From contig CATWQI010000021.1 of the NCBI GenBank assembly GCA_958352885.1, forward strand, positions 1 through 9,300: a stretch of 9,300 nt of DNA, written 5' to 3'. Both the position numbers and the translations under genes were made by a program. The stretch's first letter is position 1, and each line of letters begins with the position of its first letter. The notes below the pieces were generated by a model that ran no database searches, was not told the origin of the DNA, and was given only the letters and a program-made list of their open reading frames with translations. This stretch comes from an uncultured Duncaniella sp. (GTDB taxonomy: Bacteria; Bacteroidota; Bacteroidia; Bacteroidales; Muribaculaceae). Below, piece by piece: positions 1 to 7,677 of this stretch.

Positions 1-630
1 TTACTCTATTGGGTATGCAGAAAAATACCGAATCAGATTATCGGGCTGATTCTTACATTGGCTATTAGACAATTTGTATTTGTATATAAAGTTAATGAAA
101 TGTATCCGGCATTTTTGGCAGGAGCTTACCTATATAGTCATAGAGCATACCTTGAAAAAAATTGGCTGAATATATTTTTAGTTTGTCTAATAATTTATTT
201 GATATTGTTCAGCTTTGATGATTACGAAATGTTTTCATATCCTGTCCTAAGGTTGCATAAATATCTAAGATCACCGGAATTAATTTTTTACTTATCAATT
301 CAAGCATATGTAGTATCGATGGGGATTTTTGGCACTCTTTCGGTGGTTTCATTATTTATTGGTATCGGGCGTATATTACCACATATGCAAATAGGAGAGT
401 ATATGTCTCGTTGGGGATCTGAAACTTTAGGAATATATCTTATTCAAGCAATACTTTTAGAGCATTTCTTGATGAAGACTCTCAACTTTTCCAATGTTTC
501 ATGGGGCTTATTCAATCTTGTAATAGCCCCGACAATAGCAATTTTAGTAATCATTCTCTGCCTTACAATTATCTATGTGATGAGAAAAAGCAGTTTTTTT
601 AGGAGCTATTTTCTTGGAGAAAACAAATAA
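1..630 (+). CDS. Acyltransferase-3 family membrane protein (C-terminal part, cut by window edge)
   Basis: The reading frame is open from base 1 to a TAA at 628-630, giving 209 visible codons with no convincing start, so the N-terminus lies outside the window. The protein is very hydrophobic with several probable membrane helices, for example the stretches around 160-220, 300-380 and 505-580. The end carries the motif SETLGIYLIQ followed by a last helix and a short basic tail (MRKSSFFRSYF). A short-chain acyltransferase 3 / OafA-like protein commonly ends in this way. Members of that family move acetyl or similar groups from the cytoplasm onto surface sugars in the inner membrane. The setting among glycosyltransferases fits O-acetylation of a polysaccharide repeat unit. 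The catalytic N-terminal residues are not visible, so a Wzy-type polymerase or another multi-pass protein cannot be ruled out. The next gene starts one base after the stop. Confidence 0.65.
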   Translation, partial: LLYWVCRKIPNQIIGLILTLAIRQFVFVYKVNEMYPAFLAGAYLYSHRAYLEKNWLNIFLVCLIIYLILFSFDDYEMFSYPVLRLHKYLRSPELIFYLSIQAYVVSMGIFGTLSVVSLFIGIGRILPHMQIGEYMSRWGSETLGIYLIQAILLEHFLMKTLNFSNVSWGLFNLVIAPTIAILVIILCLTIIYVMRKSSFFRSYFLGENK

Positions 631-631
631 T

Positions 632-1690
632 ATGAAGAAAATACTTTTACTATGCGAAGCTCTGAATAATCGAGCAGGCATTGAACGGATGACAGTTGAA
701 CTTGCGAATTTGCTATGTCGATCGTATGATGTATTAATCGTGACTATTGATCAGTTTTCATACAAGTCTTGTCCGTACAAGATTGATTCTAAAGTAAACG
801 TAGAATCCTTGAATTCCCAATTCTTTAAAAGAATTTATTCATTGAACTACAAAAATATAAAAGCCTTACGTAAGATTTTAAAGGAAGAAAATCCAACTGC
901 TTTGATTGCGGTAGCCACTCCAATGGTAAGAATTGCAGTCCCGGCAGCTTTAGGATTGCATATCAAGACAATTGGATGGGAGCACTTCAATATATTTGCT
1001 GGTTCCAAGATAGGAACTATTTATAAAGTGATTTCGACCTGGATGGCAGATCGGACCGTTGTACTCACTGAAAAAGATTCCGCTGATTTCAAAAAGATGC
1101 TCTCCAAAAGAATAGAGGTGATTCCAAATTTCACATCAATAGGTATTAACTCTCCTTCTAAGTGCGATGAGAAAGTAATCCTTGCCGTTGGCAGACATGA
1201 ACCACAAAAAGGCTTTGACATGCTAATTAAGGCATGGAGTAAAGTAATTGCTCCAGGTTGGAGATTGAGAATTATTGGAGATGGTTCCAAGAAGAATGAA
1301 AACATACAATTGGCGTCAGATTTGGGATTGACTGAAACTATTGAATTTAAAGATGCGACACCAATGATAGCAGAGGAGTTTCAAAATGCGTCCTGTTTTG
1401 TTCTTTCTTCACGGTTCGAAGGTCTCGTTCTTGTTTTGATTGAGGCAAAGATGATGGGGTTGCCATGCATAAGTTTCGATTGCCCCAACAGTCCTGCGGA
1501 AATAATACATAATGGGGTTGATGGTATTCTTGTCCCCCCGGAAGATATTGATGCTCTGGCAAAAACAATCGCATCAACTTTACGAGATATGTCACAACTC
1601 AAACAAATGGGCATTATGGCACGGAAGGATGCGTTGGCAAGGTATAGCGCAGAAGCAATAAAATCTAAATGGAATAACATACTACAATAA
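632..1690 (+). CDS. Glycosyltransferase family 4 (GT-B fold)
   Basis: This 352-residue protein probably transfers a sugar from a nucleotide donor to a lipid-linked oligosaccharide at the cytoplasmic face of the inner membrane. The N-terminal half has the GT4-like GIERMTVELANLL segment near residue 15. The C-terminal Rossmann domain has GRHEPQKGFDMLIKAW near 187-202, a typical donor-site lead-in. It also has the E-x7-E signature at E263 and E271 (EGLVLVLIE), followed by GLPCISFDCPNSPAEII and the GILVPPED end motif. This layout resembles PglH/WbaZ-like transferases, but the exact sugar cannot be read. I chose ATG at 632; a TTG at 614 in the same frame overlaps the previous gene and would add only MEKTNN. 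The previous stop ends at 630, so the two genes are almost certainly co-transcribed and perhaps translationally coupled. The gene is AT-rich compared with the rfb genes downstream. Confidence 0.9.
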   Translation: MKKILLLCEALNNRAGIERMTVELANLLCRSYDVLIVTIDQFSYKSCPYKIDSKVNVESLNSQFFKRIYSLNYKNIKALRKILKEENPTALIAVATPMVRIAVPAALGLHIKTIGWEHFNIFAGSKIGTIYKVISTWMADRTVVLTEKDSADFKKMLSKRIEVIPNFTSIGINSPSKCDEKVILAVGRHEPQKGFDMLIKAWSKVIAPGWRLRIIGDGSKKNENIQLASDLGLTETIEFKDATPMIAEEFQNASCFVLSSRFEGLVLVLIEAKMMGLPCISFDCPNSPAEIIHNGVDGILVPPEDIDALAKTIASTLRDMSQLKQMGIMARKDALARYSAEAIKSKWNNILQ

Positions 1691-1706
1691 TCTATTTTTA
1701 TAAAGG

Positions 1707-2843
1707 ATGAATGTTCTTCACATTGCTAATATTGATCTTAGCGTTGATGGCGGAGGGATGAATCTTGTAATCCCAGAGTTGGCAAGACTTCAGTATGAAG
1801 CTAAAAATGAGAGCGATTCTATAAATTTATTAGTTCTCAATAGTAAGAAAGCACCAGCCAACAAATATAATTTTGACATCTTTTATTGGGATGAAACAAA
1901 GAGCCTATCTTTCAATCGGTTTGATTTAATTGTATTTCATTCAGTATATAGTATAAAATATTTCAATTTATATAAAAAATGTTTGAAATATAACATCCCT
2001 TATATAATTGTAAGTCATGGTGGATTGGCCAAAACGACTATGGGGAAGAATATTTTGAAAAAGAAACTTTATAAAAAATTTTTCCTTGATTCTTTTGTAC
2101 ATAGAGCAGCATCACTTTGCTTTACAAGCATCAACGAGCATGAACATTCTCTTTTCCCCAATAAAAAATCCATTTATGTGCCAAATCCTATTCAGTCTCA
2201 TACGGAAGATCCATTAATTGAGAAACAAATAGAGAAGGAAATACAAATAATATATCTTTCAAAGATTGATTTCTATTACAAAGGTTTAGATTTGTTGATG
2301 AGCGTTTTATACAACAGTGAATTAGCAGATCTAAATTTCAATTTCACTATATATGGATATGGAGAGTCAAAAGATATTGACTTAAATAATATTCCCAAAG
2401 GAGAAAAAGATGTGCTCAGACTAAAATCATTGATAAATGATAACCATGATATTAAAATATCCTATAAAGGCCCGATATTTGGCAAAGAAAAACTAAAGAC
2501 GATAAGAAATTCAGATATTTACATTCTTACTTCGCGGTCGGAGGCAATGCCTTTAAGTATAACTGAGGCTTTATCGTTAGGTGTCCCCTGTTTAATTACA
2601 GAGGGTACCAATATGGGTGATTACGTAAATAAATTTAATGCGGGATGGGTGTCAAAATTTGATGAAGCCGACTTGCAACAAACGATAAAAAAGGCCATTA
2701 GTGAATATAGGAAATCTCCTGAGTATTATAGAAATAATGCCTATAAATGTTATCGATGGCTATCATCAAAACAAATAGGAAAAGATTCACTTAAAGATTA
2801 CAAAAGGGTAATAGATGATTGGTCTGAATCTTGTTTTCAATAG
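1707..2843 (+). CDS. Glycosyltransferase family 4 (GT-B fold), second copy type
   Basis: This 378-residue protein is a predicted retaining glycosyltransferase of the polysaccharide cluster. The N-terminus MNVLHIANIDLSVDGGGMN fits the first beta strand and glycine-rich loop of GT4 enzymes. FHSVYSIKY and VSHGGLA in the first domain match the acceptor-side region. The second domain has YLSKIDFYYKGLDLL (near residue 190) and the E-x7-E motif at E279 and E287 (EAMPLSITE), followed by ALSLGVPCLITEGTNMGDYV. The length is normal for the family. ATG at 1707 sits directly behind TAAAGG with almost no spacing, so initiation probably relies on the AT-rich leader rather than on a Shine-Dalgarno pairing. 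It lies 16 bases after the preceding stop in the same direction. Codon use is strongly A/T-ended. It shares little sequence with the neighbouring GT4 beyond the motifs, so it is not a tandem duplicate. The donor and acceptor sugars are unknown. Confidence 0.9.
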   Translation: MNVLHIANIDLSVDGGGMNLVIPELARLQYEAKNESDSINLLVLNSKKAPANKYNFDIFYWDETKSLSFNRFDLIVFHSVYSIKYFNLYKKCLKYNIPYIIVSHGGLAKTTMGKNILKKKLYKKFFLDSFVHRAASLCFTSINEHEHSLFPNKKSIYVPNPIQSHTEDPLIEKQIEKEIQIIYLSKIDFYYKGLDLLMSVLYNSELADLNFNFTIYGYGESKDIDLNNIPKGEKDVLRLKSLINDNHDIKISYKGPIFGKEKLKTIRNSDIYILTSRSEAMPLSITEALSLGVPCLITEGTNMGDYVNKFNAGWVSKFDEADLQQTIKKAISEYRKSPEYYRNNAYKCYRWLSSKQIGKDSLKDYKRVIDDWSESCFQ

Positions 2844-2864
2844 AAATAAAAATCATATATAATA

Positions 2865-3677
2865 ATGCCGTTTTCTGTCTTGATGTCGCTCTATACAAAG
2901 GAGCGGCCTGACTTTTTACGTCAAAGTCTTGATAGTATTTTCGACCAGACCCTTCCCCCGGATGAGGTGGTGCTTATTGAAGACGGACCCTTAACAGAAG
3001 AGTTATATTCCGTCGTAGAAGAGTATTCCAAAAATCATCGAGAAATGAGGGTGGTATCTCTGCCCGTCAATGGAGGACTTGGCAAAGCTTTAAATGAGGG
3101 GCTTAAACATTGCTCCTATGAACTGATTGCAAGAATGGACACCGATGACGTTGCCAAATCTCACCGATTCCAAAAGCAAGTCTCTTTTATGGAATCTCAT
3201 CCGGAAATTGATAGCTGTTCGGCATGGATAGAGGAATTTATTGATACTGTTGATAATATTGTATCAATCAAGAAAATTCCTGAAACGAATGCTGAAATTT
3301 TAAATTACGGAAAATCCCGTTGTCCCATTAATCATCCGGCTGTAATCTATAGGAAATCTGCGATTATTGACAGTGGAGGGTATGGTCCGTTCCCTGAGGA
3401 TTACTACCTGTGGGGAAGGATGTTGACAAAAGGATATAAGCTCCATAACATTCAAGAAAGTCTGTTGTATTTTCGTTCCTCAAAAGATATGTATAAGCGT
3501 CGTGGTGGGTGGAAATATTATCAAGACATGCTCAAATTACAGAAAGAGTTTTACTCTATTCGCTACACTTCCTATCCAGAATATTTACGCAATATCACTA
3601 TTAGGACAGCGGTTGCTTTATTGCCTAATAGCATCAGAGCTTTCATATACAAAACATTCCTCCGCGATAAAACGTAG
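2865..3677 (+). CDS. Glycosyltransferase family 2 (GT-A fold, AmsE/WcaA-like)
   Basis: This 270-residue inverting glycosyltransferase belongs to the same cluster. FSVLMSLYTKERPDFLRQSL and the SIFDQTLPPDEVVLIEDGP segment (residues about 3-42, with E39-D40) are the nucleotide-binding start of GT2 proteins. ARMDTDD, with D92, D94 and D95, is the metal- and donor-binding DxD motif. PEDYYLWGRM, with E178-D179, holds the probable catalytic base. The short size and these motifs resemble the AmsE-like branch found in exopolysaccharide loci. The C-terminus is basic and could sit against the membrane. The start is ATG 2865, 21 bases after the previous stop and without a clear Shine-Dalgarno site. It is the last gene of the left-hand transferase block. 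Its base composition looks less extreme than that of the two genes before it. The sugar specificity cannot be deduced. Confidence 0.9.
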   Translation: MPFSVLMSLYTKERPDFLRQSLDSIFDQTLPPDEVVLIEDGPLTEELYSVVEEYSKNHREMRVVSLPVNGGLGKALNEGLKHCSYELIARMDTDDVAKSHRFQKQVSFMESHPEIDSCSAWIEEFIDTVDNIVSIKKIPETNAEILNYGKSRCPINHPAVIYRKSAIIDSGGYGPFPEDYYLWGRMLTKGYKLHNIQESLLYFRSSKDMYKRRGGWKYYQDMLKLQKEFYSIRYTSYPEYLRNITIRTAVALLPNSIRAFIYKTFLRDKT

Positions 3678-4134
3678 ACAAATTAAATGGTTTAAAAGGC
3701 GCCTGTTAATTTGAATAACATCGATAAGACATAAAGAGTATACGTCAACCGCAAGTGAGCTAAAAGTTTTTAAGTTTGAGGATGTTTCCTTGTCCCACTA
3801 CAAAGCGAAGAGGCTTTCCAAGAACATCACGGTCAAGGTATTTTTGAATTCAAAATAACATGCCGATGAATATCATTGACAAGTCGTGTCGTGACACATA
3901 TCATCACATCCTGCTGATGAAAGTTGAGAGAGGCACAGATATCACGTTATCAATAATTATGGGATTGAGCATAAGAGAACCTAAATTTTAGTTATAAAAG
4001 ATACAAACTGAGTTTAAATGTCCAGTTCCTGTGATTTACAAATTCTCCTTCTACGCTTGAACATTTATGGCATATTTCTGGAATACAAAATTCGATTTCT
4101 AACAGTGTTAATACTCTATTTAATTCCATAAATA
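3678..4134. other. Gene-poor 457-base gap between transferase block and rfb operon
   Basis: No gene can be supported here. The left end has an 8-bp inverted repeat (3679-3686 with 3706-3713) around a GGCGCC core; it lacks a T-tract, so it is a poor terminator. The minus strand has a 45-codon open frame from ATG at 4129 to TAA at 3992 (protein begins MELNRVLTLL, contains CHKC). A second minus-strand frame runs from ATG at 3972 to TAG at 3760 but is broken by three TGA codons. Its last 28 or so residues include YLDRDVLGKPLRFVVGQGN and look protein-like. The plus strand has a 43-codon frame at 3860-3991. No match to a known family is recognised. A decayed gene or unrelated filler are both possible. 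An rfbA promoter is expected here, but no box close to consensus at the right spacing was found. Confidence 0.5.
3760..3972 (-). pseudogene. Possible decayed minus-strand coding remnant
   Basis: One minus-strand frame runs from ATG (3970-3972) to TAG (3760-3762) over 71 codons, with two adjacent TGA codons near the middle and a third about 30 codons before the end. The final segment, IQKYLDRDVLGKPLRFVVGQ and onward to LKNF, has a protein-like residue mix. The overlapping frame also has a plausible stretch (VTTRLVNDIHRHVIL), so a frameshift may be present as well as the stops. No family is recognised. The call rests only on this appearance and on its position in a composition break of a polysaccharide locus, where gene loss is common. 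It may be chance. Confidence 0.2.
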
Positions 4135-5040
4135 ATGAAAGGCATAGTTCTTGCCGGGGGATCCGGCACTCGGCTTTATCCCATTACGAAAGGGGTCAGC
4201 AAGCAGTTGCTCCCCGTATTCGATAAGCCGATGGTTTATTATCCTATTTCCACGCTGATGCTGGCGGGAATAAGGGATATCCTGATTATTTCTACTCCGA
4301 CTGATTTACCGGGCTTTAAGCGTCTGCTTGGCGACGGCTCTGACTACGGCGTGAAGTTTTCCTATGCCGAGCAGCCCAGCCCTGACGGTTTGGCTCAGGC
4401 TTTCATCATTGGCCGTGAGTTTATCGGCGACGATTCAGTCTGTCTCGTGCTTGGCGACAATATCTTCCACGGTTCTGGTTTCTCGGATGTGCTCCGTAAG
4501 GCAGTCGACGATGCAGAAAAGGCATCGAAGGCTACCGTATTCGGTTATTGGGTCAATGATCCTGAGCGCTATGGTGTGGCGGAATTCGACCGTGAGGGCA
4601 ACTGCCTTTCGATCGAGGAGAAGCCGCAGAACCCTAAGTCCAACTATGCCGTAGTTGGACTATATTTTTATCCGAATAAAGTGGTGCATGTGGCTGAATC
4701 TATTAAGCCGTCAGCCCGCGGTGAGCTTGAAATCACTGCGGTCAATCAAGAGTTTCTAAAGGATGGCGAGTTGAAAGTGCAGACCCTTCCTCGTGGTTTT
4801 GCATGGCTTGATACCGGCACTCACGATTCGCTTGCAGAGGCATCGATCTACGTCGAAGTGCTAGAAAAGCGTCAAGGGCTGAAGATTGCATGTCTTGAGG
4901 GTATAGCCTACCGCCAAGGTTGGATTTCGAAAGAAAAAATGACCGAGATTGCAAAACCAATGCTCAAAAATCAGTATGGCCAGTATTTGATGAAGGTCGT
5001 TGATGAAGTTGAACGCACTGGTGATAATAATTTGTTGTGA
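4135..5040 (+). CDS. rfbA: Glucose-1-phosphate thymidylyltransferase
   Basis: RmlA/RfbA catalyses dTTP + glucose-1-phosphate to dTDP-glucose + pyrophosphate, the first and feedback-controlled step of dTDP-L-rhamnose synthesis, in the cytoplasm. The 301-residue product starts with the nucleotidyltransferase signature LAGGSGTRLYPITKGVSKQL (residues 6-25), whose R and K bind the triphosphate. EQPSPDGLAQAF (79-90) recognises the thymine/sugar, LGDNIFHG (106-113) carries the metal-binding D108, and EKPQNPKSNYAVVGLYFY follows in the sugar-binding half. Length is normal for the family (about 290-300). ATG 4135 gives the canonical MKGIVLAGG start; the leader before it is AT-rich without a Shine-Dalgarno site, as usual in Bacteroidetes. 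It heads an A-C-D-B operon; the next gene starts one base after the stop. The base composition is clearly richer in G+C than that of the glycosyltransferases upstream. Confidence 0.98.
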   Translation: MKGIVLAGGSGTRLYPITKGVSKQLLPVFDKPMVYYPISTLMLAGIRDILIISTPTDLPGFKRLLGDGSDYGVKFSYAEQPSPDGLAQAFIIGREFIGDDSVCLVLGDNIFHGSGFSDVLRKAVDDAEKASKATVFGYWVNDPERYGVAEFDREGNCLSIEEKPQNPKSNYAVVGLYFYPNKVVHVAESIKPSARGELEITAVNQEFLKDGELKVQTLPRGFAWLDTGTHDSLAEASIYVEVLEKRQGLKIACLEGIAYRQGWISKEKMTEIAKPMLKNQYGQYLMKVVDEVERTGDNNLL

Positions 5041-5041
5041 T

Positions 5042-5617
5042 ATGGAAGTAATAAAGACAGATATTGAAGGCGTAGTTATCATCGAGCCTCGCATTTTCAC
5101 TGATGCGCGTGGCTATTTTTTCGAGAGCTATTCCAAGCGAGAGTTTGACGAAAAGGTTTGCCCGGTGGATTTTGTGCAGGACAACGAGTCGATGTCGTCG
5201 TTCGGTGTGATGCGCGGCCTGCATTTCCAGTGTCCGCCCTTCACTCAGAGCAAGTTGGTGCGCTGTGTCAAAGGCCGTGTGCTTGACGTAGCAGTTGATA
5301 TTCGTAAAGGCTCGCCCACCTACGGTTGTCACGTGGCTGTGGAGCTTTCGGAAGACAATCATCGCCAATTTTTTGTGCCTCGCGGATTCGCCCACGGCTT
5401 CGCAGTGCTAAGCGACATCGCCGTCTTTCAGTACAAGTGTGACAACTACTACCATCCCGAGGCCGACGGTGGCATCTCCATTGCCGACGCGTCGCTCGGA
5501 ATCGACTGGCAGATTGACCCAGCTAAGGCAATCCTATCGGAAAAGGATCTGAAGCATTCTGTGCTCGCCGACTTTAATTCGCCATTTGATATAAACATTG
5601 ATCTCTATCTGAAATGA
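5042..5617 (+). CDS. rfbC: dTDP-4-dehydrorhamnose 3,5-epimerase
   Basis: RmlC/RfbC performs the double epimerisation of dTDP-4-keto-6-deoxy-D-glucose to dTDP-4-keto-L-rhamnose, the third step of the pathway, and works as a cupin-fold dimer without cofactor. The 191-residue product has the family landmarks in order: DARGYFFESY (21-30), QDNESMSSFGVMRGLHFQ (46-63) with catalytic H61, KLVRCVKGRVLDVAVDIRKG (71-90), FFVPRGFAHGF (110-120), and YKCDNYYHPEADGGI (131-145), which contains the tyrosine region that acts as acid. I start it at ATG 5042, giving MEVIKTDIEG. An upstream ATG at 5000 would run 41 bases into rfbA and add 14 residues foreign to the family. The TGA overlaps the next start as ATGA, which suggests translational coupling. 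Confidence 0.97.
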   Translation: MEVIKTDIEGVVIIEPRIFTDARGYFFESYSKREFDEKVCPVDFVQDNESMSSFGVMRGLHFQCPPFTQSKLVRCVKGRVLDVAVDIRKGSPTYGCHVAVELSEDNHRQFFVPRGFAHGFAVLSDIAVFQYKCDNYYHPEADGGISIADASLGIDWQIDPAKAILSEKDLKHSVLADFNSPFDINIDLYLK

Positions 5618-6486
5618 ATATACTCGTAACTGGAGCCAACGGTCAGTTGGGCAATTGTATTCGCAATGCGGCCAAAGGCTCGAAAGATAACTATATTTTC
5701 ACCGATGTGTCCGAACTTGATATCACGGATGCACAGGCTGTGACCGCGATGGTGAAAGACTACGATGTGAAAGTCATCTTGAATTGTGCTGCTTATACCA
5801 ATGTGGAAAAGGCCGAAACCGAAGCTGAATTTGCTGAGATGCTTAACGCTATGGCCGTGGCCAATTTGGCTAATGGTATTAGGGGCAACGACGGAACACT
5901 GATACACATTTCTACTGACTATGTGTTCGGTGGATCGCATGGTAATACTCCGCGTACGGAGACCGAACCGGTGAATCCGACTGGTGTATATGGCTTGACC
6001 AAATTGCATGGCGAACAGGCGGTGGCGGAAAGTGGCTGTAAGACTCTGATTTTTCGAACAGCCTGGCTTTATTCGGAATATGGTAAGAATTTTGTCAAAA
6101 CGATGTTGAATCTTATATCTGCGAAGCCGGAACTTAAGGTTGTTTTCGACCAGGTGGGAACTCCGACTTATGCTCAGGATCTTGCGGATGCGGTTTTTGA
6201 TATAGTCGAAAATCGCAAATTCGAGGGTAACGAGGGCATTTATCATTATTCGAATGAAGGTGTCTGCTCGTGGTTTGATTTCACTAAAGCTATTGCTGAT
6301 ATTACGGGTAACAATGATTGTGATATCCAGCCCTGCCACTCCGATGAGTTTCCCTCGCCGGTGGTCCGTCCATCTTATTCAGTCCTCGACAAAACCAAGT
6401 TTAAAAACGCCTTCGGACTACGGGTTCCGTACTGGACCGATTCGCTTCGCAAGTGCATCAAAAATCTCAAAGAAAATGAAGCGTAA
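5614..6486 (+). CDS. rfbD: dTDP-4-dehydrorhamnose reductase
   Basis: RmlD/RfbD reduces dTDP-4-keto-L-rhamnose to dTDP-L-rhamnose with NAD(P)H, the last step of the pathway. It is a short-chain dehydrogenase of 290 residues, the usual length. The N-terminal Rossmann motif is GANGQLG (7-13). NCAAYTNVEKAE (57-68) and HISTDYVFGG (98-107, with T101 and D102) follow. The catalytic pair Y126-x3-K130 sits in VYGLTKLHGE. Later segments typical of RmlD include FRTAWLYSEYGKNFVKTML and the C-terminal RPSYSVLDKTKF, which belongs to the substrate-binding part. ATG 5614 overlaps the rfbC stop by four bases (ATGA). The 3' end overlaps the start of rfbB by 11 bases. No minus-strand gene is credible here although a long antisense frame exists (5605-6339). 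Confidence 0.97.
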   Translation: MNILVTGANGQLGNCIRNAAKGSKDNYIFTDVSELDITDAQAVTAMVKDYDVKVILNCAAYTNVEKAETEAEFAEMLNAMAVANLANGIRGNDGTLIHISTDYVFGGSHGNTPRTETEPVNPTGVYGLTKLHGEQAVAESGCKTLIFRTAWLYSEYGKNFVKTMLNLISAKPELKVVFDQVGTPTYAQDLADAVFDIVENRKFEGNEGIYHYSNEGVCSWFDFTKAIADITGNNDCDIQPCHSDEFPSPVVRPSYSVLDKTKFKNAFGLRVPYWTDSLRKCIKNLKENEA

Positions 6487-7609
6487 CATCCTAATAACCG
6501 GCGGTGCCGGCTTTATCGGGAGCCATGTTGTTCGACTGTTTGTCAACAAATATCCCGACTACCATATTGTCAATCTCGACAAACTTACATATGCGGGCAA
6601 TCTTGCCAACCTAAAGGACATCGAGGATAAACCCAATTACACATTTGTCCGCGCAGACATTGCCGACCTTGACGAGATGCGCCGCATAATTAGTGGATAC
6701 AAGATTGACGGCATCATTCACCTTGCTGCCGAAAGCCATGTTGACCGCTCGATCAAAGACCCGTTCACCTTTGCCCGTACTAATGTGATGGGAACGCTCG
6801 CCCTGCTTCAGGCTGCAAAGGAATATTGGGAGACTCAGTCCGAAAAATACGATGGCAAGCTGTTCTATCATATTTCGACCGACGAGGTCTACGGTGCACT
6901 CGAAATGACACATCCCGAAGGGGTGCCTGCGCCGTTCACCACCAAGGCGTCGAGCAATGATGACATGGCTTACGGTACCGAGTTTTTTGTCGAGACCACA
7001 AAGTATAATCCTCACTCGCCCTATTCCGCCTCGAAAGCTTCGAGCGACCACTTTGTGCGTGCATATCACGACACTTACGGAATGCCTACGCTGGTGACCA
7101 ATTGTTCTAACAATTACGGCCCTTATCAGTTTCCTGAGAAGCTTATCCCGTTGTTTATCAACAATATCCGCCACCGCAAACCGCTGCCGGTCTACGGCAA
7201 AGGAGAGAATGTGCGCGACTGGCTTTTCGTCGAGGATCATGCCCGTGCCATAGACCTTATCTTCCACAAAGGTAAAGTGGCCGAGACCTACAATATTGGT
7301 GGATTCAACGAGTGGAAGAACATTGACCTCATCCGTGTTATTATCCGCACCGTCGATCGTCTGCTTGGCAATCCTGATGGTTACAGCGATGAGCTGATAA
7401 CCTACGTCACCGATCGCCTCGGCCATGACATGCGCTATGCTATCGACTCTCGCAAACTTCAGTCTGAACTGGGGTGGGAACCATCACTTCAGTTTGAGGA
7501 GGGGATCGAGAAGACCGTTCGCTGGTACCTCGACAATCAGGAGTGGATGGATAACATCACCTCGGGCGATTACGAGTGCTACTACGACGATATGTACAAG
7601 AACCGCTGA
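6476..7609 (+). CDS. rfbB: dTDP-glucose 4,6-dehydratase
   Basis: RmlB/RfbB converts dTDP-D-glucose to dTDP-4-keto-6-deoxy-D-glucose with tightly bound NAD+, the second pathway step. It is an extended short-chain dehydrogenase. Landmarks in the 377-residue product are the dinucleotide loop GGAGFIG (9-15), LDKLTYAGN (34-42), HLAAESHVDRSI (82-93), the active-site STDEVYG (134-140, with T135, D136, E137), Y183-x3-K187 in SPYSASKASSDHF, and NNYGPYQFPEKLIP. About 25 residues (roughly 151-177) separate the active-site segment from the YxxxK segment beyond what the enterobacterial enzyme has, which explains the length above the usual 350-360; long forms are known in Bacteroidetes. The start is ATG 6476 (MKRNILITGG), inside the end of rfbD. 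The frame stays open far upstream within rfbD, but that part is a shadow. A strong terminator hairpin follows 26 bases after the stop. Confidence 0.97.
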   Translation: MKRNILITGGAGFIGSHVVRLFVNKYPDYHIVNLDKLTYAGNLANLKDIEDKPNYTFVRADIADLDEMRRIISGYKIDGIIHLAAESHVDRSIKDPFTFARTNVMGTLALLQAAKEYWETQSEKYDGKLFYHISTDEVYGALEMTHPEGVPAPFTTKASSNDDMAYGTEFFVETTKYNPHSPYSASKASSDHFVRAYHDTYGMPTLVTNCSNNYGPYQFPEKLIPLFINNIRHRKPLPVYGKGENVRDWLFVEDHARAIDLIFHKGKVAETYNIGGFNEWKNIDLIRVIIRTVDRLLGNPDGYSDELITYVTDRLGHDMRYAIDSRKLQSELGWEPSLQFEEGIEKTVRWYLDNQEWMDNITSGDYECYYDDMYKNR

Positions 7610-7635
7610 GAGTAATTCTTATTACGCAGCATTAT

Positions 7636-7677
7636 TAATAACAGAGCGAGTGGTAAGGTCCACTCGCTCTGTTATTA
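7636..7677 (+). terminator. Terminator-like hairpin with 18-bp perfect stem after rfbB
   Basis: Arms 7636-7653 and 7660-7677 are perfectly complementary over 18 bp, with a GC-rich inner half (GAGCGAGTGG) and a 6-base loop (TAAGGT). The outer part of the stem is A/T (TAATAACA with TGTTATTA), so the rising strand ends in a moderately U-rich run rather than a separate T-tract. It lies 26 bases after the rfbB stop and closes the rml operon. It could also act from the minus strand. Confidence 0.8.

Noticed and set aside
614..631. TTG start for the first GT4 gene
   Set aside because: It overlaps the previous gene and adds only six residues; ATG 632 gives the normal family start right after the previous stop.
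3771..3778. TAAGTTTG as a -7 promoter box for rfbA
   Set aside because: No TTTG is present at the right spacing upstream and it is over 350 bases from the gene.
5000..5041. Upstream ATG for rfbC
   Set aside because: It lies inside rfbA and adds residues not seen in the family; ATG 5042 gives the standard start.
5605..6339. Long minus-strand open frame antisense to rfbD (244 codons)
   Set aside because: It lies fully over rfbD, has no family motifs and the composition of an antisense shadow.
6254..6475. N-terminal extension of rfbB
   Set aside because: It is the shadow frame of rfbD; the Rossmann start MKRNILITGG begins at 6476.
6611..7426. Long minus-strand open frame antisense to rfbB (271 codons)
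   Set aside because: It overlaps the conserved rfbB core; the predicted protein has no recognisable domain and mirrors the codon bias of rfbB.
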